A stretch of DNA of 64,000 nt from Actinoplanes ianthinogenes (GCF_018324205.1 NZ_AP023356.1:2311501-2375500), one strand, 5' to 3'. Positions 1-8,721 are shown, numbered from the stretch's first letter. The notes: generated by a model not told the origin, from the sequence alone. Made by a program: numbers and translations.

Positions 1-1880
1 GCCGGGCCGGTGACGCTGGCCATCCGGGCCGCCGGGGGGAAGCCCAACTCGCGGCGTTCGGCCAGCTCACGGGCGGCGAACCAGCCCGGGTCCCAGCGCA
101 GCAGGGCCTGCACCGGGGCGAGGGAGCCGTCGGTGACCACGACCACCTTGCCGCCCTGCGGGCCGGGGCGGGCCAGGGCCGACGCGTTCAGCCAGCGCCG
201 CATGGTCTCCTCGGCGGCCCGCAGGTCGGCCCGGCTCAGCAGCGCCCAGGTGTCCAGGAGCAGGACCGTGCCGTAGCCGCCCGCGGCCACCGGCTCGGCG
301 CCCGGGGTGGCGACGACCATGGCCGGCTCGCCGGGAACCGTGTCCAAGATCTCGTCCCGCCCGGAGGTGCGCACCGGCACACCCGGAAAGGCCCGGCCCA
401 GCTCCTCAGCGGTGCGCCGGGCCCCGATGATCGAGGCGCGCAGCCGGCGCTCGCCGCAGACCGGGCACTGATAGGCCGGGAAGTTGCGCCCGCACCACAG
501 GCAGACCGGCACGTCGCGGGCGCTGTGCAGGGCCAGCGGACCGGAGCATTTCGGGCAACGGGCCGGGTTCCGGCACTCGACACAGGCCACGGCGGGCAGA
601 TAGCCCCGGCGCGGCACCTGGACCAGCACCGGGGCGCCGGCCTGCAACGCGGAGCGGGCCGCCTGCCAGGCCACGCTGGGCAGGCGGGCGGTCACCGCGC
701 CGGGGTCGCGGGCCAGCTGCGGGTCGTCGCCGGTCGGCGAGATCACCGGCTGGCGGCGGCGCAGCACGCCCCGGTCCGCGACGATCTCCCGGGCCCAGCC
801 GGTCTCCAGCAGGAGCTGGCCCTCCCCGGTCCGGGCGAAGCCGCCGACCAGCGCCGCGCAGTCGGCCAGCCGGGCGCGGGTGAGCAGCACGTCGCGGGCG
901 TGCGGGTAGGGCGAGCGGGGCTCGGCGTGCAGGTCGTCACCGTCGTCCCAGATCACCACGAGGCCGAGGGCGGCGACCGGGGCCCACATCGCCGCCCGGG
1001 TGCCGGCGACCACCGGGACCTGGTGCCGGCTGGCGGCGAGGAAACGGCGGTAGCGCTCGGCCGGGCCGAGTGCCGCGTTCAGCGCGACGTGCCGGCCGGG
1101 GCCGAGCACCTCGGTGAGCGCCCGGTCGACGCGGTCCAGGTCGCGCGCGTCGGCGACCACGATGACCACGCCGCGGCCGGCGCGCACGGTGGCGGCGGCC
1201 GCCTCGGCGATCCGGACCGGCCAGTCCTCTCCCGGCAGCGCTGACCACACGGCTCGGGCGGGACGGCCGTCCTCCAGGGCCCGCAGATAGGCCGGGCCCG
1301 CCGCGTAGGAGTCCCAGCCGCCGGGAGCGGGCGGCCGGAATGCGGGCTCGCTCTCAGGCAGAACCGACTCGCTCCCACCGGCATCATCCGCCGGCCCGCC
1401 TCCGCCCGCATCGTCCGCCGGCCCGCCTCCGCCCGCATCGTCCGCCGGCCCGCCTCCGCCCGCGTCATCCGCGGCCCCGGGCCTGTCTTTCGCCGCCTGG
1501 GTCTCCACGCGCGCATGCCGTGGCGGCACCGCCAGGCGCAGCACGTCGGCCAAACTCCCCGCATAGCGATCCGCAACCGCCCGCGCCGCCCGCACCACCT
1601 CCGGATCCAGCACCCGCTCCGGCGAGACGACCTTTTCCAGGAAGGCCAGCCGTCCCTGATGATCCGAGGCCTCGGCCCGCCCGAGCAGGAACCCGCTCAC
1701 CAACTGCCCGGCGAACCGGACCTTGACCCGCACCCCCGGCTGCGCCGCCTCGTCATCGGCCGAGGAGACCAGATAATCGAACGGCCGATCCAGGTGCGGC
1801 AACGGCAAGTCGACACACACCCGGGCCACCGGCAGACGCTCCGCCGGCTCCCGCTCCCCACGCACACTCTTGGTCCCCAT
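1..1880 (-). CDS. priA: Primosomal protein N' (PriA-like), 3' end off the left edge
   Basis: The visible part runs from ATG at 1880 to the window edge (about 626 codons). PriA family proteins reload the replisome at stalled forks. The N-terminal DNA-binding region (ARVCVDLPLPHLDRPFDYLV) is recognisable, as is the zinc-binding region with paired cysteines (CVECRNPARCPKC, then CLWCGRNFP and CPVCGERR). The Walker A motif expected of the helicase core is absent: the equivalent stretch reads WSALPGEDWPVRIAEA, and the DEAH box is replaced by VIWDDGDD. This fits the known actinobacterial form annotated as lacking helicase activity. Just before that site lies a Gly/Ala/Asp insertion made of three 9-residue repeats. 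It follows metK in the usual actinobacterial order, but with about 2 kb of extra DNA in between. Identity is secure; the C-terminus is not seen. Confidence 0.9.
   Translation of the reverse strand, partial: MGTKSVRGEREPAERLPVARVCVDLPLPHLDRPFDYLVSSADDEAAQPGVRVKVRFAGQLVSGFLLGRAEASDHQGRLAFLEKVVSPERVLDPEVVRAARAVADRYAGSLADVLRLAVPPRHARVETQAAKDRPGAADDAGGGGPADDAGGGGPADDAGGGGPADDAGGSESVLPESEPAFRPPAPGGWDSYAAGPAYLRALEDGRPARAVWSALPGEDWPVRIAEAAAATVRAGRGVVIVVADARDLDRVDRALTEVLGPGRHVALNAALGPAERYRRFLAASRHQVPVVAGTRAAMWAPVAALGLVVIWDDGDDLHAEPRSPYPHARDVLLTRARLADCAALVGGFARTGEGQLLLETGWAREIVADRGVLRRRQPVISPTGDDPQLARDPGAVTARLPSVAWQAARSALQAGAPVLVQVPRRGYLPAVACVECRNPARCPKCSGPLALHSARDVPVCLWCGRNFPAYQCPVCGERRLRASIIGARRTAEELGRAFPGVPVRTSGRDEILDTVPGEPAMVVATPGAEPVAAGGYGTVLLLDTWALLSRADLRAAEETMRRWLNASALARPGPQGGKVVVVTDGSLAPVQALLRWDPGWFAARELAERRELGFPPAARMASVTGP
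1384..1472. repeat. 27-bp tandem repeat inside priA
   Basis: A 27-bp unit is repeated about three times with few changes. On the minus strand it encodes the 9-residue unit GGGGPADDA, so copy changes keep the priA frame. It lies at the edge of the position where a Walker A motif would be expected. Confidence 0.8.
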
Positions 1881-2018
1881 CGCCGAACATTCTGCCCGCC
1901 CCCTCTGACAATCCCCGGCGAGGCGAGGTCATGGGGTCACGTGGGCCAGGCAGTTCACCGTCTCGGCGCGCCGGTCGATCGCGACGATCCGGGAAGCGCA
2001 GTCCACCCAGGTCCCCGG

Positions 2019-2585
2019 CTGGCCCCCACGGCGCTATCCCCTGTCCGGACAGAGCCGTGGAAACCAGCCCGACCTCCCGAGCTGGCCCCTACAGCCCTAA
2101 CGCACGGCCGGACAGGGCCGTGGAAGCCAGCCCGACCACCCCAGCTGGCCCTCACAGCCCCATCGCATGTCTCAACAGGGCCATGGAAACCAGCCCGACC
2201 ACCCCAGCTGGCCCTCACAGCCCCATCGCATGTCTCAACAGGGCCATGGAAACCAGCCCGACCACCCCAGCTGGTCCCCACGGCCCCATCGCACGGCCGA
2301 ACAGGGCCATGGAAACCAGCCCGACCACCCGAGCTGGTCCCCACGGTCCCATCGCATGTCTCAACAGGGCCGTGGAAGCCAGCCCGACCACCCCAGCTGG
2401 CCCCCACAGCCCTACCGCATGGCCGAACAGGGCCATGGAAGCCAGCCCGACCACCCCAGCCGGCCCCTACGGCCCCATCGCACGGCCGAACAGGGCCATG
2501 GACGCCAGCCCGACCACCCGAGCTGGCCGGTACGGCCCCATCGCACGGCCGGACAGGGCCGTGGGGACCAGCCGGGACCACGCGC
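2019..2585 (+). repeat. Array 1: nine 63-bp hairpin repeats
   Basis: Nine head-to-tail copies of a 63-bp unit start at 2019, 2082, 2145 and so on. Each has CTGG at the start and ACCAG about 45 bases later, an inner GCCC/GGGC pair, and the linker CCAGCCCGACCACC. The unit pairs into a two-tier hairpin. Because 63 is divisible by three, all frames stay open, but the related array at 28.3 kb has a 64-bp unit, so this is read as non-coding. The array ends 3 bp from the stop codon of the membrane protein gene at 2588 and lies upstream of priA. The 138 bp between the array and priA show nothing I recognise. Confidence 0.9.
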
Positions 2586-2587
2586 GG

Positions 2588-3157
2588 TCAGAGCCCGGCC
2601 AGATCCAAGCCCAGGGTCACCGCCCCACCGGCCACGATCAGGGCGGTGATCAGGTTCACCCGAGCGATCGGCCCACCGGTCCGCCGGGCGGCACGGTGAT
2701 AGAGCATTGCCCCGGCCAGCAGCAACGCCGCCTCGATCGCCGCGGTCAGGACGTGGTGCTGCCAGAGCCCGAACCCGAGCCGCGGCAGATCGCCGAGGTC
2801 CCCGGGCAGCACCGGCATGTCGGCCCGGTGGACCAGCAGGTCGAGGACCCAGTGCGAGAACACGACCGCGCCGATCGTCAGCCCGCCGAGCCGCCCCCAC
2901 CAGCGGATGCAGAGCCACCCGGTCAGCCCGGCGATCAGCAGCGCCCCGGCCAGCGAGTGCGTCCAGTCGGCGTGGATGATCCCGTCCCCGTACCCGCCGT
3001 CGGTGCCGGGAGCGTCCTCGAAGCCCTCGACCCCGGCCAGCACCAGCGGGACGAAGAGGACGTCGAGCCAGACCGTGGCCAGCATCAGCGCCCAGAGCGG
3101 AACCTGCCGCGCCCCGGACTTCACGCCGGCCGCCAGTCCGAAGTGTCCGGTGATCAT
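2588..3157 (-). CDS. Polytopic membrane protein, possible membrane-bound metal-dependent hydrolase
   Basis: A 189-residue protein with about four to five membrane segments. Histidine/aspartate motifs lie at the N-terminus (MITGHFGLAAGVK) and in the middle (HADWTHSLAG, then FSHWVLDLLVHRADMP). This pattern resembles the YdjM-like membrane-bound metal-dependent hydrolases, but the assignment rests on motif appearance only. I chose ATG at 3157 over the in-frame upstream start at 3172 because the TGA of the 27-codon ORF overlaps it as ATGA, which suggests coupled translation. It is divergent from the tetR gene, which is its likely regulator. It sits in the metK-priA gap and is probably an accessory gene. 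Confidence 0.7.
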   Translation of the reverse strand: MITGHFGLAAGVKSGARQVPLWALMLATVWLDVLFVPLVLAGVEGFEDAPGTDGGYGDGIIHADWTHSLAGALLIAGLTGWLCIRWWGRLGGLTIGAVVFSHWVLDLLVHRADMPVLPGDLGDLPRLGFGLWQHHVLTAAIEAALLLAGAMLYHRAARRTGGPIARVNLITALIVAGGAVTLGLDLAGL

Positions 3158-3237
3158 CGGGCGCCGCCCCACGGGAGCTTCGCGTCGAGCACGCCGACGA
3201 CGGCGGCGAAGAAGATCGTGCCGAGGAAGAACGACAT
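3154..3237 (-). CDS. 27-residue membrane peptide coupled to the downstream membrane protein
   Basis: This short ORF starts with ATG at 3237 behind a good ribosome site (AGAGGGG, 6 bases upstream). It encodes a hydrophobic N-terminal helix (MSFFLGTIFFAAVVGVL) followed by DAKLPWGGAR. Its TGA overlaps the next ATG in an ATGA arrangement. One transmembrane helix with a short charged tail suggests a small membrane protein working with the 189-residue neighbour; a purely coupling leader is the alternative. No family is recognised. Confidence 0.55.
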   Translation of the reverse strand: MSFFLGTIFFAAVVGVLDAKLPWGGAR

Positions 3238-3257
3238 CGGGAACCCCTCTTAAGTGA

Positions 3258-3314
3258 ACTCTAGTTGCGTTAGGATGACGATAGAGGCACGATCGCCATT
3301 AATGCAACTGGAGT
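3258..3314. promoter_or_regulatory. Candidate TetR operator pair in the divergent promoter region
   Basis: ACTCTAGTTGC at 3258-3268 and GCAACTGGAGT at 3304-3314 form an inverted repeat with one mismatch in 11, spaced by 35 bp. It lies between the divergent tetR and membrane-protein genes. The right arm contains the GGAG ribosome site of tetR, so binding could also block tetR expression. Autoregulation is inference. Confidence 0.55.
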
Positions 3315-3319
3315 TTCGT

Positions 3320-3907
3320 TTGACTGCGAGCAGACCCGGCGGGCGCACCGCACGGACGGCCGAGGCGGTGACCGCGGCGCTCACCGCCGAGCTGCTGGAG
3401 GTGGGTTACGCGGGGACGTCGATCGACCGGATCGCCCGCCGGGCCGGCGTGGCGAAAACCACCGTCTACCGGCGCTGGGGCACGGTCGGGCAGCTGGTGG
3501 TGGACGTGTTCGCGGGGATCGCCGGCCAGCAGGTGCCGGTGCCGGACACCGGATCGCTCGAGGGCGACCTGCGCGAGCTGGCCCGCAGCACGATCACCAT
3601 GCTGCGCGAGCCGGAGAGCCGGGCGGTCTTCGACATCGTGGTGGGCGAGGCGATCCACGACCCGGCCGCGCGAGCGGCGCTCGACACGTTCTTCGCCGCG
3701 CGGATCAGCAACGCGGCGGTGATGGTGGAGCGGGCGGTGGCCCGGGGCGAGGCGCCGGCCGAGACCGACCCGGCCGAGGTGATCCGCCAGGTGGGCTCGA
3801 CCTGGTACGCGCGGATGTACATCACCGGCGAGCCGATCACGCTCGCCGACGCGGACCGCGCGGCCGCGGTGACGGCGCTGGCCACCAGGGCCGGGCTGTT
3901 GACGTGA
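3320..3907 (+). CDS. TetR/AcrR family transcriptional regulator
   Basis: A 195-residue protein with an N-terminal helix-turn-helix at about residues 33-53 (TSIDRIARRAGVAKTTVYRRW), followed by an all-helical ligand-binding region of the TetR_C_11 type. TTG at 3320 is preferred because GGAG lies 6 bases upstream; ATG at 3302 and GTG at 3254 have no ribosome site. It is transcribed away from the 27-residue peptide and membrane protein genes, with an inverted repeat between them, so it probably represses that pair and itself. The ligand is unknown. Confidence 0.85.
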   Translation: MTASRPGGRTARTAEAVTAALTAELLEVGYAGTSIDRIARRAGVAKTTVYRRWGTVGQLVVDVFAGIAGQQVPVPDTGSLEGDLRELARSTITMLREPESRAVFDIVVGEAIHDPAARAALDTFFAARISNAAVMVERAVARGEAPAETDPAEVIRQVGSTWYARMYITGEPITLADADRAAAVTALATRAGLLT

Positions 3908-3908
3908 A

Positions 3909-3942
3909 AGAGCCGGCACCCCCGGTCGGGGGCGCCGGCTCT
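3909..3942. terminator. Bidirectional terminator between tetR and metK
   Basis: A GC-rich hairpin with 9-bp arms AGAGCCGGC (3909-3917) and GCCGGCTCT (3934-3942), extended inside by CCCCC/GGGGG, lies between two convergent genes. Confidence 0.8.
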
Positions 3943-3961
3943 CGCGACGCGGCGGGAAGCC

Positions 3962-5152
3962 TCAGGAAGCGGCGTTCTTCAGGTCCTGAGCGCGGTCCGT
4001 GCTCTCCCACTTCAGGTCCGGCAGCTCCCGGCCGAAGTGGCCGTACGCGGCGGTCTGCTGGTAGATCGGGCGGAGCAGGTCCAGGTCCCGGATGATCGCG
4101 GCCGGACGCAGGTCGAAGACCTCCTTGATGGCCTTCTCGATCCGCTCGACCGGCACGTTCTCGGTGCCGAAGGTCTCCACGAACAGGCTGACCGGGTGCG
4201 CCTTGCCGATCGCGTAGGCCACCTGGGTCTCGCAGCGCTCGGCCAGACCGGCGGCGACCACGTTCTTGGCGACCCAGCGCATCGCGTACGCCGCGGAACG
4301 GTCGACCTTCGACGGGTCCTTGCCGGAGAACGCGCCACCGCCGTGCCGGGCGTACCCGCCGTAGGTGTCAACGATGATCTTGCGGCCGGTCAGGCCGGCG
4401 TCGCCCATCGGGCCACCGATCTCGAAGCGGCCGGTCGGGTTGACCAGCAGCCGGTAGTCCTCGACGTCGAGGCCGAGACCCTCCAGCTCCGGCGCGATGA
4501 CGTGCTCGCGCACGTCCGGGGTCAGCAGCGACTCCAGGGAGATGTCCGCGGCGTGCTGCGAGGAGACGACCACGGTGTTCAGCCGGACCGGGCGCAGGCC
4601 GTCGTACTCGATGGTGACCTGGGTCTTGCCGTCCGGGCGCAGGTACGGAATCGTGCCGTCCTTGCGCGCGGCGGAGAGCCGCCGGGCCAGCCGGTGCGCC
4701 AGCGCGATCGGCAGCGGCATCAGCTCGGGGGTCTCCGAGCAGGCGAAGCCGAACATCATGCCCTGGTCGCCGGCGCCCTGCTGGTCCAGGACGTGCTCGG
4801 AGTCACCCTCGCGCAGCTCGATCGCGCTGTCCACGCCCTGGGCGATGTCCGGCGACTGAGAGCCGATGGAGACGCTCACGCCGCACGACGCGCCGTCGAA
4901 GCCCTTCTTCGACGAGTCGTAACCGATCGCCAGGATGGTGTCGCGCACGATCTTGGGGATGTCGGCGTAGGCCTGGGTGGTGACCTCGCCCGCTACGTGC
5001 ACCTGGCCGGTGGTGATCAGGGTCTCGACCGCGACACGGCTGCGCGGGTCCTGGGCGAGCAGGGCGTCGAGAATCCCGTCGCTGATCTGGTCAGCGATCT
5101 TGTCCGGGTGGCCTTCCGTGACCGACTCGGAAGTGAACAGGCGGCGTGCCAC
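3962..5152 (-). CDS. metK: S-adenosylmethionine synthase
   Basis: A 396-residue protein making S-adenosylmethionine from methionine and ATP in the cytoplasm. The N-terminus [20 protein letters not shown] contains the ATP-binding histidine motif. The other signatures are present: [33 protein letters not shown], the methionine/triphosphate loop [16 protein letters not shown] and the C-terminal [13 protein letters not shown]. Length is normal. The start is GTG at 5152. It follows coaBC by 42 bp, so it is most likely the last gene of the mihF-gmk-rpoZ-coaBC unit, closed by the hairpin at 3909-3942. Confidence 0.98.
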   Translation of the reverse strand: MARRLFTSESVTEGHPDKIADQISDGILDALLAQDPRSRVAVETLITTGQVHVAGEVTTQAYADIPKIVRDTILAIGYDSSKKGFDGASCGVSVSIGSQSPDIAQGVDSAIELREGDSEHVLDQQGAGDQGMMFGFACSETPELMPLPIALAHRLARRLSAARKDGTIPYLRPDGKTQVTIEYDGLRPVRLNTVVVSSQHAADISLESLLTPDVREHVIAPELEGLGLDVEDYRLLVNPTGRFEIGGPMGDAGLTGRKIIVDTYGGYARHGGGAFSGKDPSKVDRSAAYAMRWVAKNVVAAGLAERCETQVAYAIGKAHPVSLFVETFGTENVPVERIEKAIKEVFDLRPAAIIRDLDLLRPIYQQTAAYGHFGRELPDLKWESTDRAQDLKNAAS

Positions 5153-5194
5153 GGTGCTCCTCAGTTGTCGAATACAGGTAACGCGGAAGTCTAA

Positions 5195-6409
5195 TCAGAG
5201 CGGCCGACCGTCACCGACCTGGGCATCGAGCCTGCCCACGACATGGTCCAAGATCCTATCGGATACATCGTCTTTGGATAATTCCTCGAGCGCCTCGCGG
5301 TAGCCTTCCGCGCCCAGCACAGTGACGGTGTTCCGATCCTGGCCGAAGACCCGATCCATCCCGACTTCATTCACCACGATGAGGTCTGCGCGTTTTTTCG
5401 CCATCTTCACTCGGGCGTGTTCCAGCGCGTCGTGCGTCTCCGCGGCGAACGCCACCAATATCTGCCCGGGCAGCTTGGCGGCGCCCAGCTCGGCGGCGAT
5501 GTCCGGGTTCGTGACCAGGGCGATCGGGGCCGGGAGCCCGTCCTCAGTCTTCTTGATCTTCTGCTCGGCGACGGTGGCCGGGCGGAAGTCGGCGGGTGCG
5601 GCGGCCATCACCACGACGTCCGCCGACGCGGCCGCCTCGACGGTGGCCTTGCGCAGCTCCTCGGTGGTCCCCACCCGGATCAGATCGGCGCCGGCCGGGT
5701 CGGGCAGCGAAACATTTGCCGCGATCAACGTCACACGAGCGCCGCGGGCCAGTGCCGCCCGGGCGAGGGCGTAGCCCTGCTTGCCGGACGAGCGGTTGCC
5801 GAGGAAGCGGACCGGGTCGAGGGGCTCCCGGGTGCCGCCGGCCGTCACGACGACGTGCCGGCCCGCCAAGTCACTTCTCGGCGCGCGCAGCGCGCTCAGC
5901 GCGTACGAAAAAATCGCCGCAGGCTCGGGCAGGCGGCCTTTGCCGGTGTCTTTGCCGGTGAGGCGGCCGACGGCCGGCTCGATGACGAACGCGCCCCGCG
6001 AGCGCAGGGTGGCGACGTTGGCCCGGGTGGCCGGGTTCTCCCACATCTCGGTGTGCATGGCGGGGGCGTAGACGACCGGGCAGGTGGCGGTCAGCAGCGT
6101 GTTGGTGAGCAGGTCGTCGGCGATGCCGTGCGCGGCCTTGGCCAGGATGTCGGCGGTGGCCGGGGCGACCACGACCAGCTCGGCGGCGCGGCCGATGCGC
6201 ACGTGCGGCACCTCGTGAGCGTCGTCCCACACCTGCGTGGCGACCGGACGGCCGGAGAGGGCGGCCCAGGTGGGCTCGCCGACGAACTTCAGCGCCGAGG
6301 CGGTCGGCACCACCCGGACGCCGTGGCCGGACTCGGTGAACAGCCGGAGCAGCTCACAGGCCTTGTAGGCGGCGATGCCGCCACAGACTCCCAGGACGAC
6401 CTCAGTCAC
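5195..6409 (-). CDS. coaBC: Bifunctional phosphopantothenoylcysteine decarboxylase / phosphopantothenate-cysteine ligase
   Basis: A 404-residue enzyme catalysing two coenzyme A steps: cysteine ligation to 4'-phosphopantothenate and decarboxylation. The N-terminal flavoprotein CoaC domain (residues about 1-180) shows VCGGIAAYK, the histidine in VPHVRIGR, PATADILAKAAHGIADDLLT and PAMHTEMWENPA. The C-terminal CoaB domain starts at VVVTAGGTREPLDPVRFLGN with RSSGKQGYALA. GTG at 6409 is chosen because GAGGTGG precedes it by 4 bases and CoaC proteins begin at this point; the frame is open further upstream to 6457. It lies between rpoZ and metK, the usual actinobacterial order. Confidence 0.96.
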   Translation of the reverse strand: MTEVVLGVCGGIAAYKACELLRLFTESGHGVRVVPTASALKFVGEPTWAALSGRPVATQVWDDAHEVPHVRIGRAAELVVVAPATADILAKAAHGIADDLLTNTLLTATCPVVYAPAMHTEMWENPATRANVATLRSRGAFVIEPAVGRLTGKDTGKGRLPEPAAIFSYALSALRAPRSDLAGRHVVVTAGGTREPLDPVRFLGNRSSGKQGYALARAALARGARVTLIAANVSLPDPAGADLIRVGTTEELRKATVEAAASADVVVMAAAPADFRPATVAEQKIKKTEDGLPAPIALVTNPDIAAELGAAKLPGQILVAFAAETHDALEHARVKMAKKRADLIVVNEVGMDRVFGQDRNTVTVLGAEGYREALEELSKDDVSDRILDHVVGRLDAQVGDGRPL

Positions 6410-6481
6410 CGCACCACCTCGGATAGCAGACGATCCCGCGCCCAGAGACTGGGACACGGGATCGGACGAACGCGGAACCCC

Positions 6482-6745
6482 TTACGGGTGGTCGGTCGGC
6501 TCAGCGGTCAGCAGACCGGCGTTGATCTCCCGCATCGCGATCGAGAGCGGCTTCTCCTGGGGGGTGGTCTCGACCAGGGGACCGACATACTCCAGCAGGC
6601 CCTCACCGAGCTGGCTGTAGTAGGCGTTGACCTGGCGGGCGCGCTTGGCCGCGAAGATCACCAGCGAGTACTTCGACGAGGTCTTGTCGAGCAGCTCGTC
6701 GATCGGCGGGTTGGTGATGCCCTCGGGGTTGGCGACAGTTCCCAC
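6482..6745 (-). CDS. rpoZ: RNA polymerase omega subunit
   Basis: An 87-residue protein that helps assemble and stabilise RNA polymerase by clamping the beta' subunit. The family core [20 protein letters not shown] followed by [13 protein letters not shown] is present. The C-terminus ([18 protein letters not shown]) is typical of actinobacterial omega. The start is GTG at 6745. It lies 12 bp after gmk and 72 bp before coaBC. Confidence 0.96.
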   Translation of the reverse strand: MGTVANPEGITNPPIDELLDKTSSKYSLVIFAAKRARQVNAYYSQLGEGLLEYVGPLVETTPQEKPLSIAMREINAGLLTAEPTDHP

Positions 6746-6757
6746 TGTGGTGAATCC

Positions 6758-7351
6758 TTAATGCTCGTGGGCTAGGTATAACGAACCGAGCAAGCCTACC
6801 AGCTCGTCAGCGGCCCGCTCGACGAAGTCGTTCACGACGGTGACGTCGAACTCCGACTCGGCCGCCAGCTCCTCATCGGCGTGCGCGAGGCGGCGCTTGA
6901 TCGTCTCGGCGTCGTCGGTGCCCCGCCCGATCAGCCGGCGCTGGAGCTCCTCGACGCTCGGCGGGGCCAGGAAGACCAGCTGGGCCTCCGGCATGGCCGC
7001 CCGCACCTGGCGGGCGCCCTGCAGGTCGATCTTCAACAGAACGGGCCGGCCCTCCATGAGCCAGCCCTCGACCTGCGCGCGAGGCGTGCCGTACAGGTTG
7101 CCCGCGAATTCGGCCCACTCCAGCAGCTGACCGCCGTCGATCAGGCGCTGGAACTCGGCCCGTGTTGCGAAGTGATAGTGCTCGCCGTCGGTCTCGTAGT
7201 CGCGTTTCTTGCGTGTCGTGACCGACACCGACAACCGGATCCAAGGCGAGCGCGCCCGGATCAGCTCGATCACGCTGTCCTTGCCGACCCCGGAGGGGCC
7301 GGACAGGACGGTGAGGCGGGCTGCCGGGCGCGCGTCGTCATCCATGCTCAC
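6758..7351 (-). CDS. gmk: Guanylate kinase
   Basis: A 197-residue enzyme phosphorylating GMP to GDP with ATP. The P-loop is [12 protein letters not shown] (about residues 16-27); the GMP-binding region has [19 protein letters not shown], and the lid region includes [17 protein letters not shown]. Asp follows the P-loop Lys where Ser/Thr is common. GTG at 7351 or ATG at 7345 could be the start. It lies between mihF (26 bp upstream) and rpoZ. Confidence 0.96.
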   Translation of the reverse strand: MSMDDDARPAARLTVLSGPSGVGKDSVIELIRARSPWIRLSVSVTTRKKRDYETDGEHYHFATRAEFQRLIDGGQLLEWAEFAGNLYGTPRAQVEGWLMEGRPVLLKIDLQGARQVRAAMPEAQLVFLAPPSVEELQRRLIGRGTDDAETIKRRLAHADEELAAESEFDVTVVNDFVERAADELVGLLGSLYLAHEH

Positions 7352-7377
7352 GGCTCATTCCTACACGAGCCGATGAG

Positions 7378-7695
7378 TCAGTTCGCAGCGAACTCCCCCA
7401 GGAGGGCCTTGCGCTGCTGGTCGCCGAGACCCCGGAGCCGGCGGCTCTCGGCGATCTTCAGCTTCTCCATGATCTGGGTCGCGCGGATCTTGCCGATGCC
7501 CGGCAGCGCCTGAAGCACGGCCGAGACCTTCAGCTTGCCGACGACCTCATCGGCCTCCGCGCGGTCGAGCACGGCGGCGAGGGTGGTCTTGCCGGACTTG
7601 AGCTGTTCCTTCAGCTCAGCCCGAGCCTTGCGAACTTCCGCAGCCTTCTCCAGCGCGGCAGCGCGCTGCTCGGGGCTCAGTGACGGGAGCGGCAC
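7378..7695 (-). CDS. mihF: Integration host factor, actinobacterial type
   Basis: A 105-residue nucleoid protein needed in mycobacteria and streptomycetes for DNA compaction. The N-terminal helical arm (PSLSPEQRAAALEKAAEVRK) precedes the DNA-binding helix-two-turn-helix-like core LQALPGIGKIRATQIMEKL. GTG at 7695 follows GAGGAG by 5 bases. It heads the gmk-rpoZ-coaBC-metK block; a 174-bp gap separates it from pyrF, room enough for its own promoter. Confidence 0.94.
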   Translation of the reverse strand: MPLPSLSPEQRAAALEKAAEVRKARAELKEQLKSGKTTLAAVLDRAEADEVVGKLKVSAVLQALPGIGKIRATQIMEKLKIAESRRLRGLGDQQRKALLGEFAAN

Positions 7696-7763
7696 CAGTT
7701 CTCCTCAGGTCCCTATCGCGGCGGTAGTTCAATACCGGCGCTTCTGTGAAACGTGGTGTGCCA

Positions 7764-7800
7764 GGGAACCGAAGGGGCATATGGTTCCCGGCGCCGGGAA
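7764..7800. promoter_or_regulatory. Overlapping palindromes between pyrF and mihF
   Basis: TTCCCGGCGCCGGGAA (7785-7800) is a perfect 16-bp palindrome. GGGAACC (7764-7770) and GGTTCCC (7783-7789) form a second, overlapping inverted repeat, so the transcript could fold in two exclusive ways. It may end the pyr operon transcript or control mihF. Function is inferred. Confidence 0.4.
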
Positions 7801-7869
7801 AACTAGCGGTCAACGGCGCTTTCGGCAACGTGGGGGTACCCCGGCCCACACCCGGATACGCAGCGGGTT

Positions 7870-8700
7870 TCACCCGAGCGCGGTCCGCACCTCGCCCAGA
7901 ACGCGGTCCGTCGCGGCCCGGAGATCGGCGATTTCGGGGCCCGCCGCGAGAACTTCCCGTGAGTACGACGGCAACACGTTGTGCAGGCTTTCCCCGAAGA
8001 CCGCACGCAGGTCATCGGGCGTTCCGCCCTGTGCTCCGAGGCCCGGAGCGAGCAGCGGACCGTTCACCGCGGACAGGTCGTGACCGGTCTTTCCGATCGT
8101 CGCGCCGACCACCAGCCCGAAACTTCCGAGCGGGCTCACACCCGCGTTGAGCTGGGAAATCTCGTCGATCACGGTCTGCGCGACGGTCTTCCCACCAGGA
8201 CTGACGGCATGCTGCACGGAAGCGCCTTCCGGGTTTGACGTCAGTGCCAGAACGAAAATTCCGGCGCCGGTTCCGGTCGCGAGATCGAATGCCGGCCGCA
8301 ACGAGCCGACTCCGAGATAAGGACTCACAGTAATCGCGTCAGCGCGGAGAGTACTCGCTGGATCCAGGTAGGCGGACGCGTACGCGGCCATCGTCGAGCC
8401 GATGTCGCCCCGCTTCACATCGAGCAGGACAAGAGCCCCGGCCTCTCGGGACTGTCGGATAGTTGACTCAAGAATCGCGACGCCACGTGACCCAAATCTC
8501 TCAAAAAACGCGGACTGAGGCTTCAGCACAGCCACCCGATCGGCCAGCGCGTCGACCACCGTACGGGCGAAGCGCTCCAGGCCGGCGACATCGTCGGAGA
8601 GGCCCCAGCGGGCCAGCAGAGCGGCATGAGGATCGATGCCTACACACAGCGGACCCCGCTCGGTGATAGCCGAGTGGAGCCGTTCTCCGAAGGTTTCCAT
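7870..8700 (-). CDS. pyrF: Orotidine 5'-phosphate decarboxylase, type 2
   Basis: A 276-residue enzyme for the last step to UMP. Signatures: LCVGIDPHAALLARWG at the N-terminus, VAVLKPQSAFFERFG, and the catalytic charged network LDVKRGDIGSTMAAYA. Length matches the longer type 2 form common in Actinobacteria. It is the last gene of the pyr operon, 21 bp after bioA. Confidence 0.96.
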   Translation of the reverse strand: METFGERLHSAITERGPLCVGIDPHAALLARWGLSDDVAGLERFARTVVDALADRVAVLKPQSAFFERFGSRGVAILESTIRQSREAGALVLLDVKRGDIGSTMAAYASAYLDPASTLRADAITVSPYLGVGSLRPAFDLATGTGAGIFVLALTSNPEGASVQHAVSPGGKTVAQTVIDEISQLNAGVSPLGSFGLVVGATIGKTGHDLSAVNGPLLAPGLGAQGGTPDDLRAVFGESLHNVLPSYSREVLAAGPEIADLRAATDRVLGEVRTALG

Positions 8701-8721
8701 GGAGCAACTACCTCTTCCGTG

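Noticed and set aside
2019..2585. Array 1 as a CRISPR array
   Set aside because: Units are contiguous and similar over the full 63 bp with no unique spacers, and there are no cas genes in the window.
1515..2699. Several long open frames on both strands across repeat array 1, with 21-residue repeats
   Set aside because: They exist because the 63-bp unit is divisible by three and lacks stops. The related array with 64-bp units cannot keep a frame, and no start has a ribosome site or a homologous family.
5153..5194. SAM riboswitch before metK
   Set aside because: Only 42 bp separate coaBC from metK, too short for any known SAM riboswitch class.
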